A stretch of 64,000 nt of DNA from NCBI RefSeq assembly GCF_003143855.1, contig NZ_QFRK01000028.1, positions 44 to 64,043 on the forward strand, in the 5' to 3' direction. Below are positions 1 to 6,971 of the stretch, in pieces. Every line of letters begins with the position of its first letter. The first letter of the stretch is position 1. The position numbers and the translations under genes were made by a program. Below the pieces are notes generated by a model. The model saw only the letters and a list, made by a program, of their open reading frames with translations, was not told where the DNA came from and searched no databases. Source of the DNA: Streptomyces sp. NWU339. GTDB taxonomy: Bacteria; Actinomycetota; Actinomycetes; Streptomycetales; Streptomycetaceae.

Positions 1-1096
1 TGCGGCCCCTGACGATGTCGGCGGCGGCGCGCAGGTCCTCGATCCGGCCGTTGGTGCAGGAACCTACGAAGACGGTGTCCACGTTGATGGAGCGCAGCGG
101 CTGGCCGGCTGTCAACCCCATGTATTCCAGGGCCTTTTCGGCGGCCAGGCGCTCCGAGGCGTCTTCGTACGAGGCGGGGTCGGGCACAGCGGCCGACAGC
201 GGCGCGCCCTGGCCGGGGTTGGTGCCCCAGGTGACGAACGGCGACAGTTCGGCAGCGTCGATGACGACCTCGGCGTCGAACTCGGCGTCCTGGTCGGTGC
301 GCAGCGTCTTCCAATAGGCCACGGCCGCGTCCCAGTCCTCACCCTGGGGGGCGTGCGGGCGGCCCTTGAGGTAGGCGAACGTGGTCTCGTCGGGGGCGAT
401 CATGCCCGCGCGGGCGCCGGCCTCGATCGACATGTTGCAGATGGTCATCCGGGCCTCCATCGAGAGCTTCTCGATGGCCTCGCCGCGGTACTCCAGGACG
501 TAGCCCTGGCCGCCGCCGGTGCCGATCCGCGCGATGACCGCCAGGATCAGGTCCTTGGCCGTGACCCCGTCGGGCAGTTCGCCCTCGACGGTGATCGCCA
601 TGGTCTTGGGGCGGGTCATCGGCAGGGTCTGGGTGGCCAGCACGTGCTCGACCTGGGAGGTGCCGATGCCGAAGGCCAGGCCGCCGAACGCGCCGTGCGT
701 GGAGGTGTGCGAGTCCCCGCAGACCACGGTCATGCCGGGCTGGGTCAGCCCCAGCTGCGGCCCCACCACGTGCACGACGCCCTGCTCCACGTCGCCCAGC
801 GAGTGCAGCCGGACACCGAACTCCGCGCAGTTCGCCCGCAGCGTCTCCAGCTGGACGCGGGAGACCGGGTCGGCGATGGGCTTGTCGATGTCCAGGGTCG
901 GGGTGTTGTGGTCCTCGGTCGCGATGGTCAGATCGAGCCGACGCACCCCGCGGCCGCTCTTACGGAGACCGTCGAAGGCCTGCGGGCTGGTCACCTCGTG
1001 CAGCAGGTGCAGATCGATGAAGAGGAGGTCGGGCTCGCCCTCGGCGCGCCGGACGACATGGTCGTCCCAGACCTTCTCCGCGAGTGTCCTACCCAT
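1..1096 (-). CDS. leuC: 3-isopropylmalate dehydratase large subunit, 3' end outside window
   Basis: This is the large subunit of the aconitase-family enzyme that isomerises 2-isopropylmalate to 3-isopropylmalate in leucine synthesis and also acts on citramalate. It starts at ATG 1096 behind a good ribosome site (GGAGGG, 7 bases upstream) and is read for 365 codons before the window ends. The translation begins MGRTLAEKVWDDH and carries the family motifs GDSHTSTHGAFG and GIGTSQVEHVLATQ. Near the left edge it carries GSCTNGR, whose cysteine is residue 347, the number I recall for the first 4Fe-4S ligand of E. coli LeuC. The other two cluster cysteines would lie beyond position 1. The gene diverges from ndgR; leuD is expected downstream, outside the window. 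Family assignment is firm; the end is simply cut off. Confidence 0.97.
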   Translation of the reverse strand, partial: MGRTLAEKVWDDHVVRRAEGEPDLLFIDLHLLHEVTSPQAFDGLRKSGRGVRRLDLTIATEDHNTPTLDIDKPIADPVSRVQLETLRANCAEFGVRLHSLGDVEQGVVHVVGPQLGLTQPGMTVVCGDSHTSTHGAFGGLAFGIGTSQVEHVLATQTLPMTRPKTMAITVEGELPDGVTAKDLILAVIARIGTGGGQGYVLEYRGEAIEKLSMEARMTICNMSIEAGARAGMIAPDETTFAYLKGRPHAPQGEDWDAAVAYWKTLRTDQDAEFDAEVVIDAAELSPFVTWGTNPGQGAPLSAAVPDPASYEDASERLAAEKALEYMGLTAGQPLRSINVDTVFVGSCTNGRIEDLRAAADIVRGR

Positions 1097-1311
1097 CGCT
1101 TTCCCTCCGGCCGGCACACACGCGCCGGCCCAACTAGAGATCTGTGAGGAGACGGCGCCCCACCCCTGATCCCGGGCGTCGCCGCCAGGCCCGGTGATCC
1201 ACGGGCCACGGTGCTTCCTACTGATCGGCGCACAGCACCGATCGCGTCGTGCGGAATGCGTCGTGCCGATTGCCTCGTACGTCAAGAGTGGCGCGTTCCA
1301 CCGAAAATTGA

Positions 1312-1340
1312 ACTTGCGTTTCACAGAGTGAGACGCAAGT
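1312..1340. promoter_or_regulatory. 29-bp inverted repeat, candidate operator of ndgR/leuC
   Basis: Two 12-base arms (ACTTGCGTTTCA and TGAGACGCAAGT, one mismatch) surround a 5-base centre. The repeat ends 8 bases before the ndgR ATG, in the divergent leuC-ndgR gap. IclR-family regulators such as NdgR bind palindromes of this kind and often control themselves and the neighbouring gene, so this is the best operator candidate in the gap. Binding is inferred, not seen. Confidence 0.55.
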
Positions 1341-1348
1341 ATCGTTGC

Positions 1349-2062
1349 ATGGACAACAGTAGCGGCGTCGGCGTTCTGGACAAGGCGGCCCTCGTCCTGA
1401 GCGCTCTGGAGTCCGGCCCGGCCACCCTCGCGGGTTTGGTCGGTGCGACCGGACTGGCACGACCCACGGCCCACCGCCTGGCCGTGGCACTGGAACACCA
1501 CCGTCTGGTGGCGCGCGACATGCAGGGCCGGTTCATCCTCGGTCCGCGCATGGCCGAACTGGCCGCGGCGGCGGGCGAGGACCGGCTGCTCGCCACGGCG
1601 GGCCCGGTACTCACCCATCTCCGCGACGTGACCGGCGAGAGCGCCCAGCTCTATCGCCGGCAGGGCGACATGCGCATCTGCGTCGCCGCGGCGGAGCGCC
1701 TGTCGGGCCTGCGGGACACGGTCCCGGTGGGTTCCACGCTCACGATGAAGGCCGGCTCCTCCGCGCAGATCCTGATGGCCTGGGAGGAGCCGGAGCGCCT
1801 GCACCGCGGCCTGCAGGGCGCCCGCTTCACGGCGACGGCCCTGTCGGGCGTCAGGCGCCGCGGCTGGGCGCAGTCGATCGGGGAGCGAGAGCCCGGCGTC
1901 GCCTCCGTCTCCGCGCCGGTGCGCGGCCCCTCGAATCGCGTGGTGGCCGCCGTCTCGGTGTCGGGGCCCATCGAGCGCCTGACCCGTCACCCGGGCCGTA
2001 TGCACGCCCAGGCCGTCATCGACTCCGCGGCCCGCCTCTCCGAGGCGCTGCGCCGCTCCTGA
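1349..2062 (+). CDS. ndgR: IclR-family transcriptional regulator NdgR
   Basis: This 237-residue IclR-type regulator has an N-terminal winged helix (about residues 10-65, containing LAGLVGATGLARPTAHRLAV) and a C-terminal effector domain. Its position divergent to leuC and its sequence match NdgR, the Streptomyces regulator known to control leucine and other amino acid genes and to affect antibiotic production. I chose ATG 1349 because the family begins MDNSSGVGVLDKA. The frame is open further upstream, but that part does not look like family sequence. No Shine-Dalgarno sequence precedes ATG 1349; instead a near-perfect inverted repeat ends 8 bases before it, so the mRNA may be leaderless or autoregulated there. 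An in-frame GTG at 1328 is a weaker alternative start. Confidence 0.93.
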   Translation: MDNSSGVGVLDKAALVLSALESGPATLAGLVGATGLARPTAHRLAVALEHHRLVARDMQGRFILGPRMAELAAAAGEDRLLATAGPVLTHLRDVTGESAQLYRRQGDMRICVAAAERLSGLRDTVPVGSTLTMKAGSSAQILMAWEEPERLHRGLQGARFTATALSGVRRRGWAQSIGEREPGVASVSAPVRGPSNRVVAAVSVSGPIERLTRHPGRMHAQAVIDSAARLSEALRRS

Positions 2063-2159
2063 CCCCACCCGCCCCTCGGGAACGGGCCCGCCTCAACGCC
2101 GCGGCAGGCCCTCTTCCGGGCTCGCGCCCCGCCGCACCTCGGTACGCGGACACGAAGAA

Positions 2160-2181
2160 GCCCCCCACCGAGGTGGAGGGC
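2160..2181. terminator. Hairpin between ndgR and the tRNA cluster
   Basis: A 9-10 bp stem (GCCCCCCACC / GGTGGAGGGC, one wobble) is followed by TTTGCTTCT on the plus strand and CTTCTTC on the minus strand. It can end both ndgR and the minus-strand tRNA transcript, which converge here. Confidence 0.6.
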
Positions 2182-2201
2182 TTTGCTTCTGTCTTCCTGT
2201 G

Positions 2202-2274
2202 TACCCCCGACCGGATTCGAACCGGCGCTACCGCCTTGAGAGGGCGGCGTGCTAGGCCGCTACACAACGGGGGC
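2202..2274 (-). tRNA. tRNA-Glu (anticodon CTC), copy 1
   Basis: This 73-nt cloverleaf has acceptor arm GCCCCCG/CGGGGGT, anticodon stem CCGCC/GGCGG around loop CTCTCAA, and TPsiC arm GCCGGTTCGAATCCGGT. CCA is not encoded. It is the last of five tRNA genes on this strand. Confidence 0.95.
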
Positions 2275-2302
2275 GTGGACTCTGCGTTTCCGCAGGTCCG
2301 AG

Positions 2303-2374
2303 CTGGTCTACCTGGACTCGAACCAAGACTAACTGAACCAGAATCAGTCGTGCTGCCAATTACACCATAGACCA
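2303..2374 (-). tRNA. tRNA-Gln (anticodon CTG), copy 1
   Basis: This 72-nt cloverleaf has acceptor arm TGGTCTA/TAGACCA with discriminator G. The anticodon stem ACTGA/TCAGT surrounds loop TTCTGGT. CCA is not encoded. Its product is expected to be charged first with Glu by GltX and then amidated by GatCAB, because actinobacteria generally lack GlnRS. Confidence 0.95.
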
Positions 2375-2396
2375 ATGATGGTTTAGACCAGTTCAG

Positions 2397-2469
2397 TACC
2401 CCCGACCGGATTCGAACCGGCGCTACCGCCTTGAGAGGGCGGCGTGCTAGGCCGCTACACAACGGGGGC
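2397..2469 (-). tRNA. tRNA-Glu (anticodon CTC), copy 2
   Basis: This 73-nt tRNA is identical in sequence to copy 1, including the CCGCC/GGCGG anticodon stem. It lies 22 bases upstream, in transcription order, of tRNA-Gln copy 1. Confidence 0.95.
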
Positions 2470-2555
2470 CCTGGCGATCCTCACCCGGCCGGAGCCGGAT
2501 GGTTTCACCGTGAGGACAGTGGGCGCTACCCGGCCGCCCTCGCGGGATGGATCTG

Positions 2556-2628
2556 TACCCCCGACCGGATTCGAACCGGCGCTACTGCCTTGAGAGGGCA
2601 GCGTGCTAGGCCGCTACACAACGGGGGC
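2556..2628 (-). tRNA. tRNA-Glu (anticodon CTC), copy 3
   Basis: This 73-nt tRNA differs from the other two Glu copies only in the anticodon stem, which reads CTGCC/GGCAG instead of CCGCC/GGCGG. Both sides of the pair are changed, so the stem is preserved and the gene should be functional. Confidence 0.95.
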
Positions 2629-2668
2629 TTCGCGGATGAGATCCGCAGGTGCAGATGAGCTCTGCGAG

Positions 2669-2740
2669 CTGGCCTACCTGGACTCGAACCAAGACTAACT
2701 GAACCAGAATCAGTCGTGCTGCCAATTACACCATAGGCCA
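2669..2740 (-). tRNA. tRNA-Gln (anticodon CTG), copy 2
   Basis: This 72-nt tRNA is the first of the five in transcription order. Compared with copy 1 the acceptor arm reads TGGCCTA/TAGGCCA instead of TGGTCTA/TAGACCA, a compensated pair change; the rest of the molecule is the same. Confidence 0.95.
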
Positions 2741-2831
2741 CTGGAACGCAAGCCCCGGAGGGTTTTCGTTCTAGCAGTGCGCTTGAGGTTGGTGGCCTTC
2801 CGGCCCGGTCCCCCGCGGCGCAGGAAGAACA

Positions 2832-3563
2832 TTACCCGATGCCGGACCCGGCTCCAAAACGAGTATCCGTGCCGAGGAGCGCGGGGAGTTCGTCGAGGGA
2901 GGCGATCCTGCGCGGCCCGACGGGCGGCTCCAGGGCCGCGTACGCACCGCCCCGGTCGATCCACACCGACAGCAGTCCCGCCTCCGCGGCGCCCCGGCCG
3001 TCGATCTCCGGGTGGTCGCCCACGTACGCGACCTGGTCGGGAGGCAGCGCCAGGGCCTCGCAGGCCGCCAGGAAGGCGCGGGGCTCGGGTTTGGAGACGC
3101 CCAGCTCGGCGGCGCACAGGACGGCCTCGAAGCGGTCGTGGACACCGAGGACGCGCAGCTTGCGGTCCTGGACGTGGACGCTGGAGTTGGACAGCACCGC
3201 GTGCCGGTGGCTGGCGGCGAGCGCGTCGAGGACCGGCAGGACGTCCGGGAACAGGGACCAGGCCGCCTCGTAGTGCCCCAGGTAGCGCCGGAACCAGTCG
3301 TCGGCCTCGTCGTCGGTCAGTTCACGCCCCAGGAAGAGCCGGGTGCGGTCGCGCCGCTGCGTCTCGAAGTCGACCTCGCCGGCGGCGAACCGGGCCCACT
3401 GGAGATCGGTCACCTCCCGCCACCGCACCAGCGCCTCCTCCACGGAGGCGTACCCGGCCAGCAGCTCCTCGGCCAGCAGGTGCGCCCGCATCCCCTCGCG
3501 GTCGGCGGAGGTGTAGTCGAAGAGTGTGTCGTCCACGTCCCAGACGACGGCTCGGATCACCAT
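2832..3563 (-). CDS. HAD-superfamily hydrolase (subfamily IA)
   Basis: This predicted soluble phosphatase-like enzyme has 243 residues from ATG 3563. All four HAD motifs are visible: WDVDDTLFDY with the nucleophile and acid/base aspartates at the N-terminus, VLSNSS (motif II), VSKPEPR with the motif III lysine, and VGDHPEID (motif IV). The cap domain between motifs I and II is helical and rich in D and W, as in subfamily IA (phosphoglycolate phosphatase or haloacid dehalogenase type). The substrate cannot be read from the sequence. A TTG 18 bases upstream (3581) is in frame but overlaps the gltX terminator, so ATG 3563 is preferred. The gene stands alone between that terminator and the tRNA cluster and ends in TAA, which is unusual in this GC-rich DNA. 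Confidence 0.88.
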   Translation of the reverse strand: MVIRAVVWDVDDTLFDYTSADREGMRAHLLAEELLAGYASVEEALVRWREVTDLQWARFAAGEVDFETQRRDRTRLFLGRELTDDEADDWFRRYLGHYEAAWSLFPDVLPVLDALAASHRHAVLSNSSVHVQDRKLRVLGVHDRFEAVLCAAELGVSKPEPRAFLAACEALALPPDQVAYVGDHPEIDGRGAAEAGLLSVWIDRGGAYAALEPPVGPRRIASLDELPALLGTDTRFGAGSGIG

Positions 3564-3585
3564 GGGACCGACCGTACCCAAGAAC

Positions 3586-3628
3586 GGTGAGGGGCGGCGC
3601 CCGGAAGCTCCGGGCGCCGCCCCTCACC
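3586..3628 (-). terminator. Strong terminator downstream of gltX
   Basis: A perfect 19-bp GC stem (3586-3604 with 3610-3628) encloses the loop AAGCT and is followed on the minus strand by GTTCTTGGG. It lies between the gltX stop and the HAD gene start. Confidence 0.85.
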
Positions 3629-3643
3629 TGCGGTCGGACCGGG

Positions 3644-5167
3644 CTACCCGGCGAGCTTCGCCAGGGCCGCGTCGATGCGGGTCAGGGTCTGCTCCTTGCC
3701 CAGGACCTCGAGGGACTCGAAGAGGGGCAGGCCGACCGTGCGGCCGGTGACGGCGACGCGGACCGGGGCCTGGGCCTTGCCGAGCTTGAGGCCGTGGGCC
3801 TCGCCGGCGGCCAGGACGGCCTCCTTCAGGGACTCGGGGGACGTCCAGTCGGCCGCGTCCAGCTTCTCGCGGGCGGTGCGCAGCAGGGCGTCGGAGCCCT
3901 CCTTCATCGCCTTGGTCCAGGAGGCCTCGTCGAAGACCGGCTCCGGCAGGAACAGGAAGTCGACGTTGTCGGTGATCTCCGACAGCACCTTCAGGCGGGT
4001 CTGCGCGTGCGGGGCGATGGCCTGCCACTTGGCCTCGTCGAAGGCCTCCGGGGCCCAGGGGGCGACGGGCGCCTTCAGCCAGGGGCGGCAGCGCTCGGTG
4101 AAGTCCTTCACCTCCAGCAGGCGGATGTGGTCGGCGTTGATCGCCTCGCACTTCTTCAGGTCGAAGCGGGCCGGGTTCGGCTGCACGTCCGCGACGTCGA
4201 AGGCCGCGACCATCTCCTCCATCGTGAAGATGTCCTGGTCCGCGGAGAGCGACCAGCCCAGCAGGGAGAGGTAGTTGAGCAGTCCCTCGGGGAGGAAGCC
4301 GCGCTCGCGGTAGAGGTTGAGCGAGGACTGGGGGTCACGCTTGGAGAGCTTCTTGTTGCCCTCGCCCATCACGTAGGGCAGGTGGCCGAAGGCCGGGATC
4401 TGCTTCGCGATGCCGAGTTCGGTCAGCGCCTGGTACAGGGCGATCTGGCGCGGGGTGGAGGAGAGCAGGTCCTCGCCGCGCAGGACGTGGGTGATCTCCA
4501 TCAGGGCGTCGTCGACCGGGTTGACCAGCGTGTACAGCGGAGCGCCGTTGGCGCGGACGATGCCGTAGTCCGGGACGTTCTCCGGGGTGAAGGTCAGCTC
4601 GCCGCGGACCAGGTCGGTGAAGGTGATCGTCTCGTCGGGCATGCGGAAGCGGACGATCGGCTCGCGGCCCTGGGCCTTGTACTCCTCGACCTGGGCGTCG
4701 GTGAGGTCGCGGCAGTGGCCGTCGTAGCCGGAGGGCCTGCCGGCGGCGCGGGCGGCCTCGCGGCGGGTGTCCAGCTCCTCCTGGGAGCAGTAGCAGCGGT
4801 AGGCGTGGCCGGCGTCGAGGAGCTTGGCGGCGACGTCGGCGTAGACGTCCATGCGCTGCGACTGGCGGTAGGGGGCGTGGGGGCCGCCGATCTCGGGGCC
4901 CTCGTCCCAGTCGAAGCCGAGCCAGCGCATCGAGTCGAGGAGCTGGGCGTAGGACTCCTCGGAGTCGCGGGCCGCGTCGGTGTCCTCGATGCGGAAGACC
5001 AGCGTGCCCTGGTGGTGCTTGGCGAACGCCCAGTTGAACAGGGCGGTGCGGACCAGACCCACGTGGGGGTTGCCGGTGGGCGACGGACAGAAACGGACGC
5101 GTGGGGGCGCCCCCTGTCCGAGGTGAGTCGAGGACTTGGGGGAGGGGGAACCTGCTGCGCTAGCCAC
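3644..5167 (-). CDS. gltX: Glutamyl-tRNA synthetase
   Basis: GltX is a class I synthetase of 507 residues that loads glutamate on tRNA-Glu. In organisms without GlnRS it also loads glutamate on tRNA-Gln, the substrate of GatCAB encoded at 52.5-56 kb. The ATP-site HIGH motif is seen as FCPSPTGNPHVGL and the KMSKS loop as KKLSKRD. The anticodon-binding part is C-terminal. I start at GTG 5167, which overlaps the last codons and TAG stop of the upstream fumarylacetoacetate-hydrolase-like gene by 8 bases and has AAGG 9 bases upstream, implying translational coupling. Residues 7-22 (SPSPKSSTHLGQGAPP) are an unusual Ser/Pro/Gly extension before the Rossmann fold. They are encoded by a G-run palindromic repeat and look like an in-frame insertion. 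The tRNA-Glu and tRNA-Gln genes lie just downstream on the same strand. Confidence 0.96.
   Translation of the reverse strand: MASAAGSPSPKSSTHLGQGAPPRVRFCPSPTGNPHVGLVRTALFNWAFAKHHQGTLVFRIEDTDAARDSEESYAQLLDSMRWLGFDWDEGPEIGGPHAPYRQSQRMDVYADVAAKLLDAGHAYRCYCSQEELDTRREAARAAGRPSGYDGHCRDLTDAQVEEYKAQGREPIVRFRMPDETITFTDLVRGELTFTPENVPDYGIVRANGAPLYTLVNPVDDALMEITHVLRGEDLLSSTPRQIALYQALTELGIAKQIPAFGHLPYVMGEGNKKLSKRDPQSSLNLYRERGFLPEGLLNYLSLLGWSLSADQDIFTMEEMVAAFDVADVQPNPARFDLKKCEAINADHIRLLEVKDFTERCRPWLKAPVAPWAPEAFDEAKWQAIAPHAQTRLKVLSEITDNVDFLFLPEPVFDEASWTKAMKEGSDALLRTAREKLDAADWTSPESLKEAVLAAGEAHGLKLGKAQAPVRVAVTGRTVGLPLFESLEVLGKEQTLTRIDAALAKLAG
5101..5150. repeat. G-rich palindromic repeat inside the gltX 5' end
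   Basis: The segment contains GTGGGGGCGCCCCC and CTTGGGGGAGGGGG and encodes residues 7-22 of GltX without breaking its frame. It resembles the other C/G-run repeats of this window (38685-38740, 43920-43942, 45992-46030), although it is not identical to them. Confidence 0.45.
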
Positions 5168-5945
5168 GCTTGACAACCTTGTTGGTGAGAGTGCCGATGC
5201 CTTCGATGGTGACGGCGACCTCGTCGCCGACGTTGAGGGGGGCGACGCCGGCCGGGGTGCCCGTGAGGATCACGTCGCCGGGGAGCAGCGTCATCGCCTC
5301 GGAGATGTTGACGATCAGGTCCTCGATGGAGTGGATCATCTCGCTGGTACGGCCGAGTTGGCGCTGCTCGCCGTTGACCGTGAGCTGGACGGTGAGGTCG
5401 CCGGCGGCGGCGATGTCCAGGTCCGTCTCCACCCAGGGGCCGAGCGGGCAGGAGGTGTCGAAGCCCTTGGCCCGCGCCCACTGCTTCTCCCGCCGCTGGA
5501 CGTCGCGGGCGGTGACGTCGTTGGCGCAGGTGTAGCCGAAGATCACGTCCTTGACCCGGTCGCGCGGGACCTCACGGCACATCCTGCCGATCACCACGGC
5601 CAGTTCGGCCTCGTGGTGCACCTCCTGGGAGAAGGAGGGGTACTGGATGTCGTCGCCGGGGCCGATCACCGAGGTGGCGGGCTTGAAGAAGGCGAACGGG
5701 GCGTCGGGCACCTCGTTGCCCATCTCCCTCGCGTGTTCGGCGTAGTTGCGGCCGAAGGCCACCACCTTGTTGGGGAGCACCGGGGGCAGCAGCCTGACCT
5801 TGCTCACCGGGACCTTGGTGCCGGAGAGTTCGAAGTCCGCGAACGGGATGCCCTTGATGATGTCCAGGACGAGCTCGTCCTGCTGGTCACCCTCGACCGC
5901 GCCGAAGGCGACGTTCCCGTCGATGGAGAATCTGGCGATGCGCAC
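5160..5945 (-). CDS. Fumarylacetoacetate hydrolase-family protein
   Basis: This 261-residue enzyme belongs to the FAH/HpcE family, which hydrolyses or decarboxylates beta-diketo acids and oxaloacetate-like substrates using a divalent metal. The catalytic domain is recognisable from VVAFGRNYAEHAREMG onward. It carries the metal-binding stretch EVHHEAELAVVIG, followed by GYTCANDVTARD and GDVILTGTPAGV. The short N-terminal domain (MRIARFSIDG) is typical of the bacterial oxaloacetate decarboxylase or acylpyruvase-like branch. The start is GTG 5945. The gene is the first of a two-gene unit: its TAG stop overlaps the gltX start. This arrangement suggests only shared transcription, and the physiological substrate remains unknown. 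Family membership is firm, function is not. Confidence 0.9.
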   Translation of the reverse strand: MRIARFSIDGNVAFGAVEGDQQDELVLDIIKGIPFADFELSGTKVPVSKVRLLPPVLPNKVVAFGRNYAEHAREMGNEVPDAPFAFFKPATSVIGPGDDIQYPSFSQEVHHEAELAVVIGRMCREVPRDRVKDVIFGYTCANDVTARDVQRREKQWARAKGFDTSCPLGPWVETDLDIAAAGDLTVQLTVNGEQRQLGRTSEMIHSIEDLIVNISEAMTLLPGDVILTGTPAGVAPLNVGDEVAVTIEGIGTLTNKVVKRG

Positions 5946-6029
5946 GGGATTCTTGGCCCCTTGACCTTGACTGAGCTGGCTGGAGTCTGACGCTCCAGGC
6001 TAACGCGGCAGGGCACGCACGCCTCGCGC

Positions 6030-6074
6030 ATCACAGGCGGCGTCCCACCTGGAAGGGGGGACGCCGCCTGTGAT
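6030..6074 (-). terminator. Hairpin downstream of the small gene at 6177-6362
   Basis: Perfect 17-bp arms (6030-6046 and 6058-6074) begin ATCACAGGCGG and end CCGCCTGTGAT, with an 11-base loop. The hairpin sits between the small minus-strand gene and the FAH-like gene and would separate their transcripts. Confidence 0.75.
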
Positions 6075-6176
6075 CGTGGGGCCGGCACAGGTCCGGCCGG
6101 GCCCGTGCGCCTTGAGCGTTTCGGGGCCGGCGCGCGTACTGGTCGGTACTGGTGCCGGGAAAGACTGGGGAAGGTG

Positions 6177-6362
6177 CTAGTTCGCGGCGGCCGCGACCGG
6201 GATCTCCATGAGGACGGTGCGCCTGGGGTTGGCAGTCTGGGCCGGGAGTTCGACGGTGTGCTCCTGGTGGACCGGCGTCTGCAGTTCGGCGGCGCCGTCG
6301 AGGTGCGCCAGCGTCGTGCGTCGCGGGTTGGCGATCTTGTGGAACATCGTCGTCGTCTTCAC
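6177..6362 (-). CDS. Small protein with duplicated ANPRRT motif, unknown function
   Basis: I do not recognise this 61-residue product. The sequence begins MKTTTMFHKIANPRRTTL and ends TANPRRTVLMEIPVAAAAN. The heptad ANPRRTxL therefore occurs twice, about 32 residues apart, separated by an acidic/polar stretch rich in Q, E, H and T. There is no signal peptide or membrane segment. Codon use is strongly GC3-biased, supporting real coding. The start is GTG 6362, with ATG 6347 as alternative. A stable hairpin (6392-6427) lies directly upstream and a strong terminator 100 bases downstream, so it forms its own transcription unit between gltX/FAH and the conservons. A small regulatory or ribosomally made, modified precursor peptide is conceivable, but no modifying enzyme is adjacent. 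Confidence 0.55.
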   Translation of the reverse strand: MKTTTMFHKIANPRRTTLAHLDGAAELQTPVHQEHTVELPAQTANPRRTVLMEIPVAAAAN

Positions 6363-6391
6363 TGTTTACTCGAACCTGTCCTGTTCACGGG

Positions 6392-6427
6392 GCGTCCGAC
6401 GGGGTCCGGGGACCCTCCGTCGGACGC
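6392..6427. promoter_or_regulatory. Hairpin in the leader of the ANPRRT gene
   Basis: Perfect 11-bp arms GCGTCCGACGG / CCGTCGGACGC enclose a loop that can itself pair. On the minus strand the hairpin lies about 30 bases before the GTG start at 6362 and is followed by AGGACAGG, so it could control translation or elongation. On the plus strand it is followed by GTTGTCTGTTTTG, a terminator-like tail, but no plus-strand gene precedes it. Confidence 0.4.
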
Positions 6428-6971
6428 GGGTTGTCTGTTTTGCCATCCCTGTAAAGCGTCAGGCTAAACATCTGATTCCCCGCCGACCGCCGCGAGGGAC
6501 CACGATCACCGTGTGAGTTTGCTCACGAATCGACAGCCAAATGGGTCAATCCGGACCGGCGCGCCGCTCCACCGAAACGGACATTGACCCCCTGAATGCA
6601 TCATTCCGCTCCTGATCATCGCGACTGGGACACCTTCCCGACTCCCTCGAATCAACCCCATTCGCCCCCTTTGCGTGAGATCACTTTCTACGCCTGGTGA
6701 CTCACCCCTCACACGGCGTCACGCAAGTCGCGGCATGACTCGCGGGCCTTGTTGGGGCATCCCGCACTGTGCTGGAATTCCCCGGACCGCCGCAGTTATC
6801 GATCCGGCGCACAGGGGGCGCACAAACGCGCCATTGTGGCGGTGAGCAAGGGGGAACCCACGCCGGTCACTCACGACCACCACGGGGGCGCATTCAGGGC
6901 GCTCCTATGACGCCGACACCGTGTCCCGCCGTTCGCGCGGAGGGGCGCCTGGTCCAGAGGTTGCGACGCTA
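6428..6971. other. Intergenic region upstream of the first conservon
   Basis: I see no convincing gene in about 540 bases between the small minus-strand gene and cvnA1. The region is less GC-rich than its surroundings and should contain the divergent promoters of both. I could not assign clear -35/-10 boxes. Confidence 0.5.

Noticed and set aside
2202..2740. Reading the repeated tRNA cluster as a CRISPR-like array
   Set aside because: The repeats are full cloverleaves of 72-73 bases with anticodons, and spacers differ in length. No cas gene is present anywhere in the window.
2777..5173. Long open frame on the plus strand opposite the HAD gene and gltX
   Set aside because: Its translation is Arg/Gly/Val-rich without motifs, and it lies exactly antisense to two well-recognised genes. 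In GC-rich DNA such open antisense frames arise from codon bias.
6506..6712. Small minus-strand frame in the gap upstream of cvnA1
   Set aside because: No ribosome site, weak coding bias and lower GC than real genes here. It is better explained as promoter DNA.
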